NCBI GenBank assembly: GCA_013299055.1
Contig: JAAFKB010000024.1
Location: 1 to 44,678, forward strand
From: Sphaerotilus sp.
GTDB taxonomy: Bacteria; Pseudomonadota; Gammaproteobacteria; Burkholderiales; Burkholderiaceae_C
Direction of reading: 5' to 3'
Length of the DNA: 44,678 nt
How positions within the stretch are numbered: position 1 is the first letter of the stretch; each line of letters starts with the position of its first letter. The notes below the pieces were generated by a model, which worked only from the letters and a program-made list of their open reading frames with translations, was not told where the DNA came from and searched no databases. The position numbers and the translations under genes are program-made. Below, one piece after another: positions 31,462 to 40,436 of this stretch.

Positions 31462-32910
31462 TCACCCCGCCACCAACCCCACCGCCAACCGATCATGCCG
31501 CTCCACCAGCGGCCCCAGATCCACCGTCGTCAACTCCCCCTCGCGCACCAGCACCCGCCCCCCGACGATGTTCCACGCGACCGACGGACTCGCGCACAGC
31601 AGCAGCGCCGCCAGCGGGTCATGCACCGCGCCGCCGGCCATCGCCAGCCCGCCCGTGGGCCACAGCACCAGATCGGCCGCCATCCCCACCGACAGGTGCC
31701 CGATGTCATCCCGGCCGAGCACCTTCGCGCCGCCCCGCGTGGCGATTTCCAGCGCATCCCGCGCCGTCATCTCCGCCGGCCCGAGGTCGCAGCCGTAGCG
31801 CAGCACGCCGCCCGCGTCCATCTCCGGCGGCTGCATCGCCCGCCCGACCCGCGCCAGCAGCAGCGCCTGCCGCGCCTCGTTCAACAAGTGCGCCGCGTCG
31901 TTGCTCGCGCTGCCGTCCACGCCGAGGCCGACCGGCACGCCCGCGTTCAGCATCCGCCGGATCGGCGCGATGCCCGAGGCCAGCCGCATGTTGCTGCACG
32001 GGCAGTGCGCGACCCCCGTGCCGGTCGCGGCGAAGCGGGCCAGGCCGTGCGCGTCGAGCTTGACGCAGTGCGCGTGCCACACGTCCTCGCCCAGCCAGCC
32101 CACGCTCTCGGCGTACTCCGTGGGCGTCATGCCGAACTTGAACTGGCTGTAGGCGAGGTCGTGGTCGTTCTCGGCCAAGTGGGTGTGCAGCCGGGCGCCG
32201 AGGCTGCGGGCGAGTGCCGCCGAGTCGCGCATCAGCTCGCGGCTCACTGAAAACGGCGAGCACGGCGCCGCCACCACGCGCAGCCGGCTGTAGCGGCCGT
32301 TGTCGTTGTAGGCATCGATCAGCCGCTGCGTGTCGATGAGGATGGCGTCCTCGCGCTCGACGAGGTGGTCCGGCGGCAACCCGCCCGCCGACTCGCCCAC
32401 GCTCATGCTGCCCCGCGCGGCGTGGAAGCGCATGCCGACCTGCTGCGCCGCCTCGATCTGGTGGTCCAGCGTCACGCCGTTCGGAAAGAGGTAGAGGTGG
32501 TCCGAACTCGTCGTGCAGCCCGACAGCAGCAGCTCGGCCATGGCGACCTGCGTCGAGACCTGCACCATCTCCGGCGTCAGCCCGGCCCAGATCGGGTAGA
32601 GCGTCTTCAGCCAGCCGAACAGCTCGGCGTTCTGCGCGGCAGGGACGGCGCGGGTGAGCGACTGGTACATGTGGTGGTGCGTGTTCACCAGCCCCGGCGT
32701 GACGACATGGCCGCGGGCGTCGATCACCTCGCCGTGGGCGCGCACCTCGTCGAGGATCTGCGCCGGCACCTCGCCCGCCGCGTAGACCGCTGCGACCTGC
32801 TCGCCCCGCACCAGCAGGCTCGCGCCGCGCAGCTCGCGGTGGGTGTCATCGAAGGTGGCGATCAGGTCGGCCTGATGCACCAGCAGGAGGGGGGCGTGCG
32901 GGGTGTTCAT
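31462..32910 (-). CDS. Amidohydrolase, 8-oxoguanine deaminase type
   Basis: A 482-residue metal-dependent deaminase of the AtzB/TrzN/8-oxoguanine deaminase group. Metal ligands and active-site motifs: VTPGLVNTHHHMYQSLTR (HxH), HTHLAENDHDLAYSQ, HAHCVKLD and GLGVDGSASNDAAHLL. The last motif with Asp is typical of the 8-oxoguanine and isoguanine deaminase branch. The enzyme would hydrolyse an amino group from a purine or triazine ring. The substrate cannot be fixed. It is divergent from the decarboxylase gene. Confidence 0.88.
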   Translation of the reverse strand: MNTPHAPLLLVHQADLIATFDDTHRELRGASLLVRGEQVAAVYAAGEVPAQILDEVRAHGEVIDARGHVVTPGLVNTHHHMYQSLTRAVPAAQNAELFGWLKTLYPIWAGLTPEMVQVSTQVAMAELLLSGCTTSSDHLYLFPNGVTLDHQIEAAQQVGMRFHAARGSMSVGESAGGLPPDHLVEREDAILIDTQRLIDAYNDNGRYSRLRVVAAPCSPFSVSRELMRDSAALARSLGARLHTHLAENDHDLAYSQFKFGMTPTEYAESVGWLGEDVWHAHCVKLDAHGLARFAATGTGVAHCPCSNMRLASGIAPIRRMLNAGVPVGLGVDGSASNDAAHLLNEARQALLLARVGRAMQPPEMDAGGVLRYGCDLGPAEMTARDALEIATRGGAKVLGRDDIGHLSVGMAADLVLWPTGGLAMAGGAVHDPLAALLLCASPSVAWNIVGGRVLVREGELTTVDLGPLVERHDRLAVGLVAG

Positions 32911-33068
32911 GGCTTCATTGTCGGGGGCAGCAGGGCGCTGCCACAACAACCCGAAGACCCGCCACGGCCAGGGCAGCGAACCGAACAGCACCCGGATCGC
33001 CGGCCTGTTCGTTCGGACAGCCTCAGGGGCCGCACCTACGCTCAGGGGACGCCGAATGTCGTCCCCCC

Positions 33069-34574
33069 ATGCCCGAACTTGAATCCTTTTCGCTGGACCC
33101 CGCCAGCCCCGCCGAGTGGTCCGCCCTGCGCGCACAGGGCCACCGGATGCTGGACGATCTGTTCGACCACCTGGCGCACATCCGCGAGCGGCCCGTCTGG
33201 CAGCCGATCCCCCCGGACGTGCGTGCCGCGTTCGATGAGCCACTGCCGTCCGCACCCGTCTCACTGGCCGAGGCGCATGGCCGCTTCATGTCCCAGGTGC
33301 TGCCCTACGCGGTCGGCAACACGCACCCGCGCTTCATGGGCTGGGTCCACGGTGGCGGCACGGTCGAGGGCATGCTGGCCGAGATGCTCGCCGCCGGCCT
33401 GAACGCCAACCTCGGCGGGCGCGACCAGATGCCGCTCGAAGTCGAGCGCCAGATCGTGCGCTGGATGCGGGATCTGTTCGGCTTCCCGGCGACGGCGGGC
33501 GGGTTGCTGGTCACGGGGTCGTCGATGGCCAACCTGATCGGCGTGCTCGTGGCGCGCACGCGGGCACTGGGCATGGTGTCCCGCGAGACTGGCGTGGCCG
33601 AGGCGTCGCGGGGCCAGCCGCCCATCGCGTATGCCGCCGCCAGCGCACACGGCTGTGTCGCCCAAGCCTTCGCCCTCAGCGGGCTGGGCACGCAGGCGCT
33701 GCGCCGCATCCCTGTCGATGCCGACCACCGTCTCGACCTCGCCGCACTGCAAGCGCAGATCACCGCCGACCGCACCGCTGGCCTGCAGCCCTTCCTCGTC
33801 GTCGGCACCGCCGGCACGGTGGACACCGGCGCGGTGGACGATCTGGCCGGCATCGCCGACGTGGCCCAGCGCGAGCGGCTGTGGTTCCACGTCGACGGGG
33901 CGTTCGGCGCGCTGGGGAGGCTGTCGCCACACGTCGCGCCACTCTTGCGCGGCATCGAATGCGCCGACTCGATCGCACTCGATTTCCACAAATGGGGCCA
34001 GGTGCCCTACGACGCGGGCTTCATCCTCGTGCGTGACCAGGCCGACCAGCTCGCCGCGTTTGCCTCGCCGGCGGCCTACCTGTCGCGCCACCCCCGCGGA
34101 CTGGCGGCCGGCTCGCCCTGGCCCTGCGACCTCGGGCCGGACCTCTCGCGGGGTTTCCGGGCGCTCAAGGTCTGGTTCACCCTCGTCACCCAGGGCACCG
34201 ACCGCCTCGGCGCCGCCATCGCCCAGTCCTGCCGACTCGCCCAGCGGCTGCAGGCGCGCATCCTGGCCGAGCCGGCGCTGGAGCTGCTCGCGCCGGTCAC
34301 GCTGAACATCGTCTGCTTCCGCTACCGCGACCCCACGGGTGCGCTGGACGCTGCAGCCACCGACCGGCTCAACGCCGAGCTGGTCGCCGATCTGCACGAG
34401 TCCGGCCTGGCTGTGCCCTCCACCACCACGCTCGGCGGGCGCACGGCCATCCGCGTCGCGCTGGTCAACCACCGCACCGACGCGGCCGACCTCGATGTCT
34501 TGCTCGACGCCGTGCTGCGCCTGGGGGCACAGCGCCTGCCCGATCCTGTCCTGTCTTGCGAAGCCGCACCATGA
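33069..34574 (+). CDS. PLP-dependent decarboxylase (group II, aromatic/glutamate type)
   Basis: A 501-residue enzyme of the pyridoxal-dependent decarboxylase family. The PLP lysine is K308 in ALDFHKWGQVPYD, the pyridine-nitrogen Asp is D276 in FHVDGAFG, and the stacking His is H194 in ASAHGCVAQA. The N-terminal HPRFMGWVHGGGTVEGMLAEMLAAGLN is typical. It would remove CO2 from an amino acid to give an amine; the substrate is not evident. The stop overlaps the start of an ATP-grasp gene, so the amine may be the next enzyme's substrate. Confidence 0.9.
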   Translation: MPELESFSLDPASPAEWSALRAQGHRMLDDLFDHLAHIRERPVWQPIPPDVRAAFDEPLPSAPVSLAEAHGRFMSQVLPYAVGNTHPRFMGWVHGGGTVEGMLAEMLAAGLNANLGGRDQMPLEVERQIVRWMRDLFGFPATAGGLLVTGSSMANLIGVLVARTRALGMVSRETGVAEASRGQPPIAYAAASAHGCVAQAFALSGLGTQALRRIPVDADHRLDLAALQAQITADRTAGLQPFLVVGTAGTVDTGAVDDLAGIADVAQRERLWFHVDGAFGALGRLSPHVAPLLRGIECADSIALDFHKWGQVPYDAGFILVRDQADQLAAFASPAAYLSRHPRGLAAGSPWPCDLGPDLSRGFRALKVWFTLVTQGTDRLGAAIAQSCRLAQRLQARILAEPALELLAPVTLNIVCFRYRDPTGALDAAATDRLNAELVADLHESGLAVPSTTTLGGRTAIRVALVNHRTDAADLDVLLDAVLRLGAQRLPDPVLSCEAAP

Positions 34575-35866
34575 ACCTGCCCTGCACCGATTGCCAGCCC
34601 GTCCCACACGCCGACGACTTGCCACCGCTGCCCTCGCCACCGCTGCGCCCGCCGCTGCTGGGGCTTGCCCGGCTGATGGCGATGGCCTTCCAGGGCGATG
34701 ACCTGACGCCGCTGGCCCAAACCCTGATCAGCCGCGCCACGGAGGACGAACACGACGCCAACGCGCTGATGGACTTGTCCACCATCCTGCTGTTGCAGGG
34801 TTTGCGCGAGGTCGGGCTGGCCACCCAGACCCAGGCGATCGAGGCGCAACGGGTCTACCACCTGCCCGCCGATCACTACCCGGCGCTGCGCCTGCTGGCC
34901 GTGATGACGCCGGGTGACCTGATGGCCAACGCGCCGCTGGCGTTTCTCGCCGAACGTTCGGACGTGGCGCTGACCCTGCTCTACGTGCTGCCCGGCGAGC
35001 CGCTGCCGCACTGGCTGCCGCCGCACGATGCGCTGTGGATCGCGGTGTCCGAGTCGGGTCCGGTGCAGGGCCTGCTGCACGACTTGTCGCAGGCGTGCAT
35101 CGGCTGGGGCAGCCCGGTGATCAACCGGCCCGACTGCACGCTGCGGACCTCCCGCACCGCAGCGTGGTCGGTGCTGCAGGGCGTGCCCGGGCTGTGCATG
35201 CCCGAGACGGTCCGGGTCGAGCGGGCGGGGCTGCAGTCCCTGGTGCGCTGCGAGAACGATCCAGGTGCCCTGCTGGCCGAGGGGGCCTGGCCGCTCATCG
35301 TCCGCCCGGTCGATTCGCACGCCGGCCACGGGCTGGAGAAGCTCGCCTCGCCGTTCGATCTGGCGCGCTACCTGGCGGCGGTCCCGGACACCGCGTTCTT
35401 CGTGTCGCGCTTCATCGACTACGCGGGGGCGGATGGGCAGTTCCGCAAGTTCCGTGTCGTGCTGATCGACGGCGTGCCCCACGCCGTCCACCTGGGCGTG
35501 TCTTCGCACTGGATGGTGCATTACCTCAACGCCGGCATGGCCGAATCCGCCGCCAAGCGCGCCGAGGAGGAACGCTTCATGGCCGAGTTCGACACCGACG
35601 GCGGCTTTGCCCGGCGCCATGCCGCCGCGCTGCAGGGCATCGGGGAGCGCATCGGCCTGGACTACCTCGTCATCGACTGCGCCGAATTGCCGCTGCCGGG
35701 GGGTGAACTGCTGGTGTTCGAGGTCGATCCCGGTGCGGTGGTGCACGCCATGGATCCGCCCGACCTCTTCCCCTACAAGCGGCCGGCGATGGAGCGGGTG
35801 CGCGCCGCGTTCCGGGCCTTGCTGGGGCGTGCGGCGGCGGCGCGTGGGGTGCACCGGATGGGGTGA
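34571..35866 (+). CDS. TPR/ATP-grasp ligase-like protein
   Basis: A 431-residue protein. Residues 30-105 are helical and TPR/SEL1-like (DANALMDLSTILLLQGLREVGLATQTQAIEAQRVYHLPA). The C-terminal half has an ATP-grasp pattern: WPLIVRPVDSHAGHGLEKL (nucleotide loop), FFVSRFIDY, FRKFRVVLIDGVPHAVHLG, and the metal-binding DYLVIDCAEL with LLVFEVDPGAVVHAMD. ATP-grasp enzymes join a carboxylate to an amine. Its coupling to a decarboxylase suggests a two-step route to an amide or peptide-like product. The function is inferred. Confidence 0.8.
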   Translation: MNLPCTDCQPVPHADDLPPLPSPPLRPPLLGLARLMAMAFQGDDLTPLAQTLISRATEDEHDANALMDLSTILLLQGLREVGLATQTQAIEAQRVYHLPADHYPALRLLAVMTPGDLMANAPLAFLAERSDVALTLLYVLPGEPLPHWLPPHDALWIAVSESGPVQGLLHDLSQACIGWGSPVINRPDCTLRTSRTAAWSVLQGVPGLCMPETVRVERAGLQSLVRCENDPGALLAEGAWPLIVRPVDSHAGHGLEKLASPFDLARYLAAVPDTAFFVSRFIDYAGADGQFRKFRVVLIDGVPHAVHLGVSSHWMVHYLNAGMAESAAKRAEEERFMAEFDTDGGFARRHAAALQGIGERIGLDYLVIDCAELPLPGGELLVFEVDPGAVVHAMDPPDLFPYKRPAMERVRAAFRALLGRAAAARGVHRMG

Positions 35867-35984
35867 GACACCCTGCCAAAGCGCATCTATTCCCTCCTTT
35901 CCAGACCTTGCCGGTTCCCTAGCATCCATCCGTCCCGGTGCGCGCGGCGTGCCGGCACGGCTTGCTTGTCCGCAGGAACCGCCC

Positions 35985-38519
35985 ATGTCCGATCTGTCCC
36001 AGTCGCATCTGAAGTCCGCTGTGCCGTTTGCCTGGCCGACGCCGCCCTTCGCCGCCTACGCGCTGCCCGAGCCGCAGCGCGAGCCGCTGGCCTGCGAGAT
36101 CGAGGGGCGCACCGGCAACCTCATGACGGGCCAGCTGGTCGTGCTGGAGCCGGCGGCCGGGCTGGCGCGGGTGCAGGTGCCGCCGGAGCGCATCTTGCTG
36201 CCGATGCGCTTCGACCAGATCCGGCGCATCACCCTGCAAGCCCCGGTGCTGCCCCTGGCGCGGCAGGCCGCTCCAGCCGCCGCCGCCACTGCCACGGCCG
36301 CCGAACCCCCTTCGGACGAACACCTGCAGGTGCTCGAACACCACGCCGCGCAGCCCTACACCGTCCACCTCACCGGGGGTGGCACTGTCGGCGGCGTCAC
36401 CGTCGGGCATGTCGAGAACGAGGTCGGGCTGTTCCTGTTCGCGCCGCTGGACGACCGCGGCATGGTGCAGACCTCCTTCGTGCCGCGTTCGGCCTACGAC
36501 CGGGTGCAGGTCGGCGAACGCCTGGGCAAGCTGCTGATCGAGGAGGCCGCGATCACGCCCGAGCAGGTCGACCAGGCCGTGCAGATCCAGAAGAAGAACC
36601 GGGGCCAGAAGCTGGGCGAGCTGCTGGTGGCGCGCCAGATCGTCACCCCCGAGCAGCTGCTGTCGGCGCTCGACAAGCAGGCCCGGATGCCCATGGTGCG
36701 GCTGGGCGAGGCGCTGGTGGCGCTGGGCTATGTCACCGATGCGCAGTTGAACGATGTGCTCGGCCAGCAGGTCAGCGAACGGGTGCAGCCGCTGGGCGAG
36801 GTGCTGCTCAGCCGCGAGTGGGTGACGCAGCAGCAGCTGCGCGTGGCGCTGGCGCGCAAGCTGGGCTATCCGGTCGTCAACCTCACCACCTTCAAGCCGC
36901 AGATCGAGGCGCTGGCGCGGCTGCCGGCCGAGCTGGCGCACACGCTGGAGGTGCTGCCGCTGGTCCACCGCGCCGGGCGGCTGGTGGTGGCGATGCAGGA
37001 TGTGACACGCCAGGCCGTGCTGGAGCAGCTGCAGACGCTGACCCACTGCACCATCGCGCCTGCGCTGGCGGGCACAGGCGATCTGAAGGCCGCGATCACG
37101 CGGGGCTACGAGCGTCTGCCGATGCCGGACCTGGGCGGCGACCTCATCCGGCTCGACATGGACCACGATCCTGTGGCGACGCCAGCCGATGCGACCGCCA
37201 GCGGGCGCCGGCCGGGCCGGACCGCCAAGGGTGACAAGGCGGACAAAACCGACAAGCCCGACCGCGACCGGTCGAGCGGCCCCGTCGTGCAGCTGCTCAT
37301 CACGCTGGTGGCCGACGCCATGGGCCGTGGCGCCAGCAGCATCCACCTCGAAAACCACCCCAGCGAGGACAAGCTCTGGGTGCGCCTGCGCCGTGATGGC
37401 CGCATGGAGCCCCACAGCGAGCTGCCCGGCAGCTACCGCAACAGCCTGATCCCGCGCATCAAGACCCTGGCCGAGCTGGACGTGCAGGACACGCGCCGCC
37501 CGCAGGAAGGGCGGCTGGCGTTTTCCCGGCTGATGCAGGCGCACAAGATCGAGCTGCGCGTGACGACCCTGCCGACGCAGGGGGGCTTCGAGGACGTGGT
37601 GCTGGGCCTGCCGACGCGGCTGAAGACCTTCAAGTTCGACGGCCTGGGCCTGACCACGCAGGACCAGGAGCGCATCACCACGCTGCTGGAGCGTCCGTCC
37701 GGGCTGCTGCTCACGGTCGGCCCCGCCCGCTCCGGCCGCACGACGACGCTGTTCGCCGAGCTGGCGCTGGTGAACCAGCCCGACCGCAAGATCGTGTCGA
37801 TCGAGGAGCGCATCGGGATGACGCTGCCCGGCGTGCGCCAGATCGAGGTGAATCCCCGCGTGGGCCACACCCACGAGCAGGCGCTGCGGGCGGTGCTGTC
37901 GGCGGACGCGGACGTGGTCCTGATCGACACGATTCCCGACGCCGCGACGGCACGGCTCGCGGTCGAGGCGGCGGTGTCGGGGCGGCTGGTGCTGGCGTCG
38001 ATGCCCGGCCGCACGGCGTCGGAGGCGATCCAGCGCCTGCTGGACATGGACGTGGCACCGTGGAGCCTGGGGGACGCGCTGCTGGGGGTGCATGCCCAGC
38101 GGCTGCTGCGGCGGCTGTGCAGCGCCTGCCGGATGAGCCGTTCGGCCAAGGATCCGGAAATCGACGAGTGGATCGAGGGCTATTTCCACGGGGCCGCGGT
38201 GGAGGCGGCCGAGGCCGAACGGGCGCAGCTGCGCGCGAGCTGGCTGGAACGCTATGGCCGCGATGGCCGCCTGCGCCGCTACCAGAGCGCGGGATGCGAG
38301 CGTTGCCGCGAGTCGGGTTACCGGGGCCGGGTGGCGGTCCACGAGCTGCTGGTCATCAGCCGGGAGCTGCGCCGCCTGATCCGGGCGGGGGCGCCGGCCT
38401 GGAACCTGCAGCGGCAAGGCCTGGTCGAGGGCATGCGCACCATGCGCCAGGACGCGGTGGAGAAGATGCTGGCGGGATTGACCAGCCTGGATGAGGTGCG
38501 CTCGGTCGCGGACCTCTGA
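35985..38519 (+). CDS. GspE/PilB-like secretion ATPase homologue with altered active site
   Basis: An 844-residue protein. It has three successive MshEN-like segments (LGKLLIEEAAITPEQVDQAV, LGELLVARQIVTPEQLLSAL, LGEALVALGYVTDAQLNDVL) and an N2 domain, then a GspE fold with a C-terminal zinc module (C712/C715, C771/C774). The Walker A is GPARSGRTT (579-587), with Arg585 instead of the invariant Lys. The Walker B region reads VVLIDTIPD instead of VVGEIRD-like, losing the Glu. The His box is ASMPGRT rather than STLHTN. This would be a pseudo-ATPase or atypical regulator. No other type II secretion or pilus genes are adjacent. Confidence 0.88.
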   Translation: MSDLSQSHLKSAVPFAWPTPPFAAYALPEPQREPLACEIEGRTGNLMTGQLVVLEPAAGLARVQVPPERILLPMRFDQIRRITLQAPVLPLARQAAPAAAATATAAEPPSDEHLQVLEHHAAQPYTVHLTGGGTVGGVTVGHVENEVGLFLFAPLDDRGMVQTSFVPRSAYDRVQVGERLGKLLIEEAAITPEQVDQAVQIQKKNRGQKLGELLVARQIVTPEQLLSALDKQARMPMVRLGEALVALGYVTDAQLNDVLGQQVSERVQPLGEVLLSREWVTQQQLRVALARKLGYPVVNLTTFKPQIEALARLPAELAHTLEVLPLVHRAGRLVVAMQDVTRQAVLEQLQTLTHCTIAPALAGTGDLKAAITRGYERLPMPDLGGDLIRLDMDHDPVATPADATASGRRPGRTAKGDKADKTDKPDRDRSSGPVVQLLITLVADAMGRGASSIHLENHPSEDKLWVRLRRDGRMEPHSELPGSYRNSLIPRIKTLAELDVQDTRRPQEGRLAFSRLMQAHKIELRVTTLPTQGGFEDVVLGLPTRLKTFKFDGLGLTTQDQERITTLLERPSGLLLTVGPARSGRTTTLFAELALVNQPDRKIVSIEERIGMTLPGVRQIEVNPRVGHTHEQALRAVLSADADVVLIDTIPDAATARLAVEAAVSGRLVLASMPGRTASEAIQRLLDMDVAPWSLGDALLGVHAQRLLRRLCSACRMSRSAKDPEIDEWIEGYFHGAAVEAAEAERAQLRASWLERYGRDGRLRRYQSAGCERCRESGYRGRVAVHELLVISRELRRLIRAGAPAWNLQRQGLVEGMRTMRQDAVEKMLAGLTSLDEVRSVADL

Positions 38520-38540
38520 GGGGGACGGCGGCCCGCCGGT

Positions 38541-40394
38541 TCAGCGCCCGCGCAGGAACAGCGTGTCGAGTTCCTTGATCGTCACCTGGCGCCAGGTCGG
38601 GCGGCCGTGGTTGCAGAGGTCGGCACGCTCGGTGCGCTCCATGTCGCGCAGCAGGGCGTTCATCTCTTCCAGCGTCAGCCGGCGGTTGGCGCGCACGGCG
38701 CCGTGGCAGGCCATCGTGGACAGGATCTCGTCGTGTGCCCGCTGCACCAGCGCGCTGGCGTCGTGCTCGGACAGCTCGCCCAGCACCGACCGCGCCAGCG
38801 CCACCGCATCCGCCTCCCGCAACGCCGCCGGCACGGCGCGCACCGCCAGCACCCCCGGCGAGAGCGGCGCCACGTCCAGCCCCAGCCGGGCCAGCGTGCC
38901 GGAGTGCGACTCGGCCGCCGCCACCTCGGTGGGCGTGGCCGAGAAGGTGGCGGGGATGAGCAGCGGCTGGCTGTCGATCGTGCGCTCGCCGTGGCCATCG
39001 CCGAGCCGGGCCTTGAGCTGTTCGTAGACGATGCGCTCGTGCGCGGCGTGCATGTCCACGATCACCAGCCCGTGGCGGTTCTCGGCCAGCACATAGAGTC
39101 CGCCGAGCTGCGCCAGTGCGCGGCCGAGCGGCCAGTCGTCGATTGGCGCGAGGGCCGCCACCGCTGTTTCCTGCCTCACCCCCACCCCCAGCGCCGGCAC
39201 CGGCGCTGCGCTCGGGCTGCGTGGCCAGTCCTGCGGCATCTCGCGGGCATGCAGCGTGGCGGCGTGCTGCAGCACGAGGCTGCCCTGGATCGGCGGTGCG
39301 GGGCGCCAGGCGGGCAGGGGCGTGGGCGCTGCGGAGGGCTGCGCCTCGCCGTGCGGCTCCGCAGGGCCGTCCTGGGGTGCATCCGCGATGCGCGACAAGG
39401 CCAGCGCCTGCTCCACCGCCCGCCGCACCGCCTGGTGGACTTCCCGCGATTCCCGGAACCGCACCTCGCTCTTGGTCGGATGCACGTTCACGTCCACCCG
39501 GTCCGGCGCGATGTCGATGCGCAGCACGTAGCTCGGCTGGCGTGTCCCGTGCAGCACGTCCTCATACGCCGAGCGCACGCCGTGCCCGATCAGCCGGTCG
39601 CGCACATGGCGGCCGTTGACGTAGGTGTACTGCAGATCGGCCCGGGCCCGCGCCGCCTCGGGCAGACCGACCCGCCCGCGGATCGCCAGCGGTCCGACCT
39701 GCATCTCCACCGGCCGGCTCGCGGCGACGAAGTCCGCGCCGAGCACGTCATGCAGCCGCTGCTCGGCGCTGGCAGGGCGCAGCTGCTCGACCAGCCGGCC
39801 CTCGTGCCAGACCGCGAAGCCGACCTCGGGCCGCACCAGCGCATGCCGGCGCACGGCTTCGAGGCAGTGGCCCAGCTCGGTGGCGTCGGACTTGAGGAAC
39901 TTGCGCCGCGCGGGGGTGGAGAAAAACAGTTCGCGCACCTCGACGGTCGTTCCGGTGGCGCGGGCCGCCGGGTTCAGCTCGCCGGTGCGGGCGTCGATGC
40001 GCTGGGCGTGGGCATCGTCGGCCGTGCGGCTGGTGAGGGACAGCTCCGCCACCGAACCGATCGCCGCCAGCGCCTCGCCACGAAAGCCCATCGTGCCGAC
40101 CTGCTCCAGCGCGGCCAGCGAGTCGATCTTGCTGGTGGCGTGGCGGCGCAGGGCCAGTGGCAGCTCGTCGGCGGGGATGCCCGCGCCGTCGTCCTCGACC
40201 ACGATGGCCCGCACGCCGCCGCTGGCCAGTCGCAGCGTGATCTGCGTGGCGCCCGCGTCCAGCGCGTTGTCCAGCAGCTCGCGCACGACCGAGGCGGGCC
40301 GCTCGACCACCTCGCCCGCGGCGATCTGGCTGATCAGCGTGTCGGGCAGTTCACGGATGGGGCGGCGGGTGGTGGTGGGCAGCAGGGTCGGCAT
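38541..40394 (-). CDS. mutL: DNA mismatch repair protein MutL
   Basis: A 617-residue GHKL ATPase that couples MutS mismatch recognition to repair. N-terminal motifs: IAAGEVVERPASVVRELLDNALDAGA, VEDDGAGI, HATSKI, TMGFRGEALAAI and GTTVEVRELFFSTPARRKFLK. After a Pro/Ala linker the C-terminal dimerisation domain ends in MACHGAVRANRRLTLEEMNALL and CNHGRPTW. The endonuclease motif DQHA(x)2E(x)4E is represented by DMHAAHERIVYE. It is on the same strand and 42 bp after the substrate-binding protein gene. Confidence 0.97.
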   Translation of the reverse strand: MPTLLPTTTRRPIRELPDTLISQIAAGEVVERPASVVRELLDNALDAGATQITLRLASGGVRAIVVEDDGAGIPADELPLALRRHATSKIDSLAALEQVGTMGFRGEALAAIGSVAELSLTSRTADDAHAQRIDARTGELNPAARATGTTVEVRELFFSTPARRKFLKSDATELGHCLEAVRRHALVRPEVGFAVWHEGRLVEQLRPASAEQRLHDVLGADFVAASRPVEMQVGPLAIRGRVGLPEAARARADLQYTYVNGRHVRDRLIGHGVRSAYEDVLHGTRQPSYVLRIDIAPDRVDVNVHPTKSEVRFRESREVHQAVRRAVEQALALSRIADAPQDGPAEPHGEAQPSAAPTPLPAWRPAPPIQGSLVLQHAATLHAREMPQDWPRSPSAAPVPALGVGVRQETAVAALAPIDDWPLGRALAQLGGLYVLAENRHGLVIVDMHAAHERIVYEQLKARLGDGHGERTIDSQPLLIPATFSATPTEVAAAESHSGTLARLGLDVAPLSPGVLAVRAVPAALREADAVALARSVLGELSEHDASALVQRAHDEILSTMACHGAVRANRRLTLEEMNALLRDMERTERADLCNHGRPTWRQVTIKELDTLFLRGR

Positions 40395-40436
40395 GGGCGG
40401 ATTGTAGGAAGCCGCCTGGTGCCGTGCCGCAGTGCT

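Noticed and set aside
36056-36295. Short minus-strand frames inside the GspE-like gene
   Set aside because: They are shadow frames with no motif and no start signals.
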